Position numbers and translations under genes: made by a program
The notes under the pieces: model-generated
What the model was told of the DNA's origin: nothing
What the model saw: only the letters and a program-made list of their open reading frames with translations
The model's database searches: none
Source: Molossus alvarezi
Lineage: Eukaryota; Chordata; Mammalia; Chiroptera; Molossidae
Assembly: GCA_037176705.1 (NCBI GenBank)
Contig: CM073885.1
Coordinates: 165,468,290-165,532,289 of the forward strand
Reading direction: 5' to 3'
Length of the DNA stretch: 64,000 bases
In this document: in pieces, positions 60,424-64,000 of the stretch
Numbering within the stretch: position 1 is the first letter of the stretch
Layout of the letters: each line of letters opens with the position of its first letter

Positions 60424-60515
60424 CTGGGGCGGGCGGGCGCGTCGGTCGAGCCCCAGAGCAGGCGCAGCAGCAGCAGGCTGGCGAGCAGGGCGAGCAGGGC
60501 GCCCCCCAGCCGCAT
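60424..60515 (-). CDS. ST8SIA6: ST8SIA6 exon 1, coding part (alpha-2,8-sialyltransferase VI, N-terminus)
   Basis: ST8Sia VI is a Golgi type II membrane enzyme that adds alpha-2,8-linked sialic acid, mainly to sialylated O-glycans. This exon starts at an ATG (60515-60513) with A at -3 and reads MRLGGALLALLAS, then a leucine-rich signal anchor (about residues 6-21, ending RLLW), then the beginning of the luminal stem (GSTDAPARP). It matches the ST8SIA6 N-terminus as I remember it in other mammals. The exon ends CAG and is followed on the minus strand by GTAACC, a good donor, leaving phase 2 (AG|G). The frame stays open further upstream but has no ATG there, so this start is preferred. It lies in a CpG island. 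The sialyl motifs L, S, III and VS are in exons outside the window. Confidence 0.88.
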
Positions 60516-61075
60516 CCTGAGCCACAGGCGCGGCCGCCGCCGCTGCTGCCCCGGCGACGCGCAGCCCGGGCGGCCCCGACTCGCGGCTCCTGCCGCGGCC
60601 GCCGCAGCCGCGACCGCAGCCACGCACACCTCCAGCGTTCACCGGCGGCGGGAGGGGAGACCCCGCGCAGCGAGGTCCGCGCTCGCGGGCAACCCGGCCC
60701 AGCCCGCACGGTCTTCGGGAGCCCAGGAAGACGCCGCGTCCCGGCTCGGCCACTTCTCCCACCCTGCCCTGGACCGCGGCGCTCGGCGCTCGGAGAGCAG
60801 TGACGATCCGCCGAGCTCGCCTCCGCTCCTCCGGAGGCGCTCCGAGCTGCTGCGGGCTCTGGTCGCCGCCGCCGCCGCCGCCGCCGCGCGGGGTCACCTG
60901 AAGGTTGGGGCGCGGGAGCACGACTGTGCTGATTGGGCTCCAACTTTTCTGCGCCTTCACCTGCCCGAGTGCTCGCGTGCTTCTCCCCGCAGCCCACCAG
61001 CCCGCCTATGAGCACCCCAACGCTGCCTGCATCCCTGCGGTAGACAGCCAGGGCTGAGAGGGGCGGAAGAGGAGA
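60516..61075 (-). promoter_or_regulatory. ST8SIA6: Candidate ST8SIA6 5'UTR and core promoter
   Basis: This is the upstream part of the island. On the minus strand a CCAAT box lies at 60936-60932 (GCCCAATC). A GC/ETS-like site (GGGGCGGAAGAGG on the plus strand) lies near 61059-61072. I see no convincing TATA box, as expected for a CpG-island promoter. The start site cannot be fixed from sequence alone. Confidence 0.5.
60864..60890 (-). repeat. CGG trinucleotide tract (about 9 units)
   Basis: The plus strand reads a pure run of CCG units ending in CGCG; on the gene's strand this is (CGG)n about 350 bp before the start codon. It may be transcribed in the 5'UTR if the start site lies further upstream. 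Confidence 0.85.
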
Positions 61076-61270
61076 AGGAAAAAAAACGGCCCACTTTAAA
61101 AACTTTGAAAACTGTGCAGTCGCTTTGCTGGATCGTCCCACGCGTGAAGGTTGGCAGGAACTTGGCAGGCAGTGGATAGATTCCGGTGCCCAACAGAAGC
61201 AGTAACCTCCCCTGGCTTAAACGCAGACTCAGTGGCACAGAGTATCTATTTCTAGGGCCAGGCAATCTTT

Positions 61271-61511
61271 AGGGGTCCGCAAACTGCTGCCCGTGGGCCG
61301 AATTTGGGCCCCTGCCTGTTTTGGTAGTTTTATTGAAACACCTCCACGTCCATTCCTTTGTATTATCAAGGTTCTGTACGTGGCTGTATTATCTCTGGCA
61401 GATTTTATGGTAGCGCAGAGTTCAGTAGTGGTGACAAAGATCATACGGCTCACAAAGCTGAACAAATATGTACTAGCTGTCCCTTTTCGGAAAATGTTGG
61501 CAGAGCTCTGA
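61271..61511 (+). mobile_element. Probable hAT-type MER element fragment
   Basis: AGGGGTCCGCAAACTGCTGCCCGTGGGCC, then TTTTATTGAAACAC, and a GTTGGCAGAGCTCTGATC end resemble an old mammalian nonautonomous hAT element whose termini read GGGGTCGGCAAACT and its complement. Heavily diverged. Family name not certain. Confidence 0.4.
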
Positions 61512-63014
61512 TCTAAACTGTATCAGTCTAGATTCTGTTGATTAGCATCTCGTTTATTAATTATCTCATTGATTGCAAGAGAGTGATCCGATGACAACAG
61601 TATAGCCTGGCTCTCCAGTTATGAGTTTGGGAGTGGGCTCTCCTCATTCAGCCCTAAGCCATCCTGTCTACATGTGTAGCCCGCAGACCTTTCAAGCTCC
61701 CACTGTGTCACCTCCCAGGTTCTGCCTCTGCCTCTGGACCCTTGAGGAACATCAATAAACCATAAACTCTATAATGTTTACATGGAGGTTCATTAGACTA
61801 TTCAGTCTACTTTTGTATAGATTTGAGATTTTTCCAGAAACAATCTTTGGACTCTACCATCTTGTCAGTACATTGTTAAAGGTATTTTGAAAGGCTTTAA
61901 TGGGTTGACTTTCCCAAGCAACAAAAATATTCACAGTTCAACTGGAGTCTCCTAGGGGCATAAGGTTTTAGCCTGGAAGACCAATGTGAGAGTTTGGGGA
62001 GCAAGTAGACCAAGTGGTTCAATAAAGCTGTTGCAGCAGTTCTTTTCACTGATAAAATATATATATATATATCAAGGGAGAAGAAAAAAATCTGCTGCCT
62101 AGTTTCTTTTTGCTAATTCTGCATTTGTTCTGATTAAAAATATATAGTTGAAAACATACCAGAACTCTGCACATAGTAATTGATCAATAAATGTGTGGTC
62201 AATGAATAAAACATCTCAGAACTAAAGAGAGAGAGAGAAAAAAAAAATAAAAACACCTCAGAACTAACACTATTCTTTAAGAGAAAGGGGCAAAACACTG
62301 AAAACTAAATATGGATTTCCTTCCATAGACCCCTACTGCTTCTAAACTATATACTAATCAATAAAGAAAATGTTGCTACTTTTATGTAAGACCGACATTT
62401 TTAGGGATCCAGCTGCTTAACTGAGTATTGTATAATAAAGTAATGCTATATTCAGTGCTAAAATAATCAAGTAGTCCAATTCTACATGTTTGGAAGTTTA
62501 AGCATTCTGTTAGATAAGTAGGCTATGGCACAATTATCTTGAAAATGAAAAGTCTGAATTCGAAAGATAGTCTGAATGAAAAAGCTGTCGAGATTTGGAA
62601 GATAATCTCAATTTTATTTCTCTGAGAGCAGAAAAGAATTGTGCAGACAACCGACATTAGAGATGGCTTGCAGATACAGAAAAGGGCGTTATGTATCAGC
62701 CAGGAAGTTGCAAATTTACCTCATTTTCTGAAGTGTAATATTTCAACACAGCTGAGCTCAAGGCAAGAGCAGAAGAGTCAGCCTTGCACTGGGCTCCCTA
62801 AACACCCTTGCTAAAAATGAAGTAACTTTTTATCAAGCCAATGACTATCAGTGGAGGACTCACAAAAGCCCATTTTAATTGGAAAATCGAATGTAAATTT
62901 GCAATGAGAATTCTGAACTGGGTGCTAAAATTTGACAGTGGGGAACTTTACCACAAGCTTTGTAATTGACTTGGGTTGGTAACATATGAATTATCTTACT
63001 TATCCTTGATAGAT
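61512..63014. other. Unique intergenic DNA
   Basis: AT-rich; short (AT)n at 62060-62074 and GA/A run at 62226-62246. Nothing else. Confidence 0.5.
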
Positions 63015-63028
63015 AAAAGAACTCCACA

Positions 63029-63241
63029 GCCCAGGCAGCATGGCTCAGTGGTTGAGCATTGACCCATGCACCAAGAGGTTGTGGGTTCCATTCCTGGTCA
63101 GGGCACATGCTCAGGTTGTGGGCCAAATCCCCAGTGGGGGGCATGCAGGAAGTGGACAATCAATGTTCTCTCTCATCGATGTTTCTATCTCTCTCTTCCT
63201 TCCTCTCTCTCTAAAACCAATAAAGAAAAAAAATTTTTTTA
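63029..63241 (+). mobile_element. VES SINE, short subtype
   Basis: Perfect 14-bp duplication AAAAGAACTCCACA at 63015-63028 and 63242-63255. Confidence 0.95.
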
Positions 63242-63255
63242 AAAAGAACTCCACA

Positions 63256-64000
63256 AAAGCACAATTGATTCAACCATTGAACCAATACTGGAAAGCTGTA
63301 CATTTGGTAACAATATTTGCAGGTGTGACTAGCAGCACCACAAAGGTCTGTGGCATGTAGTAATTTGAGATACTACTGAGGCTTAGAATAGACCCAGAAA
63401 CTCAGGCTGATGTGCAGAAACCCAACTTGGTGCATGAATCTACCTCGCTCGCCTGCTCTTCCCAGCACTTGCTTCTTATTTTTCCTATGCTATTCTTTAT
63501 TCATCACCAAGAATGCCCTAACTTTCATAAAATAACTTTTTTAAAAAAATGATTGGGAGGTTTTGATATATACAAAATGTTCAAGTGATTAAAAGTCTTC
63601 CTGGAAGTTGAGTTTCTTTTTTGGTGTAAGATTTTAAGCAATTTCCATGTGCATGATTTGGGGATTCATAACAAGAATCAAGTGTCTGCTGTATCCCCTC
63701 TGCACCAGTGGGAACTCTCCGTACAGGGGAAGGAAGGAGGGCCGTGAGAAACTAAGAAAACTGATCCACCAAGGAATCTCTCCCTTCATTTGGTTGATAG
63801 TTTTACTTCCCTGTCTAGAAAGAATGGTTTCTGATGTTTTCAGCCTGTTTGATTGGTTTTAGTAATATTAGAGATTTGTGAAGACTGCAGGACAATAGCA
63901 CATATATAAACAGTATTTTCTGGAGGAGGAAATGCATCAGCATAGTATAACCAAAGCTCTACATAGTTTTAATAAATCATAGGATATAAATAAAAGTAGA
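63256..64000. other. Unique intergenic DNA
   Basis: Nothing recognised. Confidence 0.5.

Larger units (their letters stand above)
59745..61075. promoter_or_regulatory. CpG island over ST8SIA6 5' end
   Basis: There is an abrupt change from AT-rich intron to GC-rich sequence with dense CG dinucleotides, covering exons 1 and 2, intron 1 and about 550 bp upstream of the start codon. It returns to ordinary composition near 61075. The position is typical of a mammalian promoter island. It produces long spurious frames on both strands. Confidence 0.85.

Noticed and set aside
59744..61141. 465-codon open frame on the minus strand and 389-codon frame on the plus strand (59634-60803) over the GC island
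   Set aside because: Long frames on both strands at once are a CpG-island effect. They are Ala/Arg/Gly/Pro-rich, lack domains and cross the splice sites of ST8SIA6.

Overview
The window is mammalian nuclear DNA from a bat, most likely a yangochiropteran microbat. The main evidence is about 35 copies of the bat tRNA-derived VES SINE on both strands. These have a 'CCCTGGCCGGTTTGGCTCAG' head, a CTCTCT-rich body and an A-rich tail, and many sit between intact target-site duplications. Older layers are L1 fragments of several ages, L2, MIR, MaLR LTR fragments, MER5, Tigger elements and one decayed class I retrovirus. I saw no vespertilionid Helitron (HeliBat) signature, so the family cannot be fixed further.

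The only protein gene I can support is the 5' end of ST8SIA6 (alpha-2,8-sialyltransferase VI) on the minus strand. Exon 1 (coding part 60424-60515) encodes the start Met, the short cytosolic tail and the signal anchor. Exon 2 (59801-59887) encodes the start of the stem. Intron 1 is 536 bp with GT..AG ends, and both exons lie in a CpG island at about 59745-61075 that should hold the promoter. The gene runs leftward. I recognised no exon 3 in 1-59800, so that stretch is best read as intron 2 or deeper gene body, and the catalytic sialyl motifs lie outside the window. To the right of about 61100 is upstream intergenic DNA.

Layout: 1-7250 mostly unique DNA with old L2 and LTR pieces; 7250-20200 dense in VES, including an L2 entered by an L1 that was in turn entered by VES copies; 20200-31600 mostly unique, with a striking short hairpin at 26760-26811; 31600-41700 several L1s, one carrying a twin-priming 5' inversion; 42100-44370 an almost full-length dead Tigger1; 44600-46300 MaLR LTRs; 49800-53430 VES copies and a broken ERV pol; 55400-57340 VES insertions including two nested in one target-site duplication; 59640-61075 the ST8SIA6 start; 61271-61511 a probable hAT fragment; the rest unique.

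I found no evidence for a new gene system. The observations worth following are the hairpin, the nested SINE pair, the twin-primed L1, the CGG tract in the ST8SIA6 island and a possible lineage-specific shortening of exon 2.
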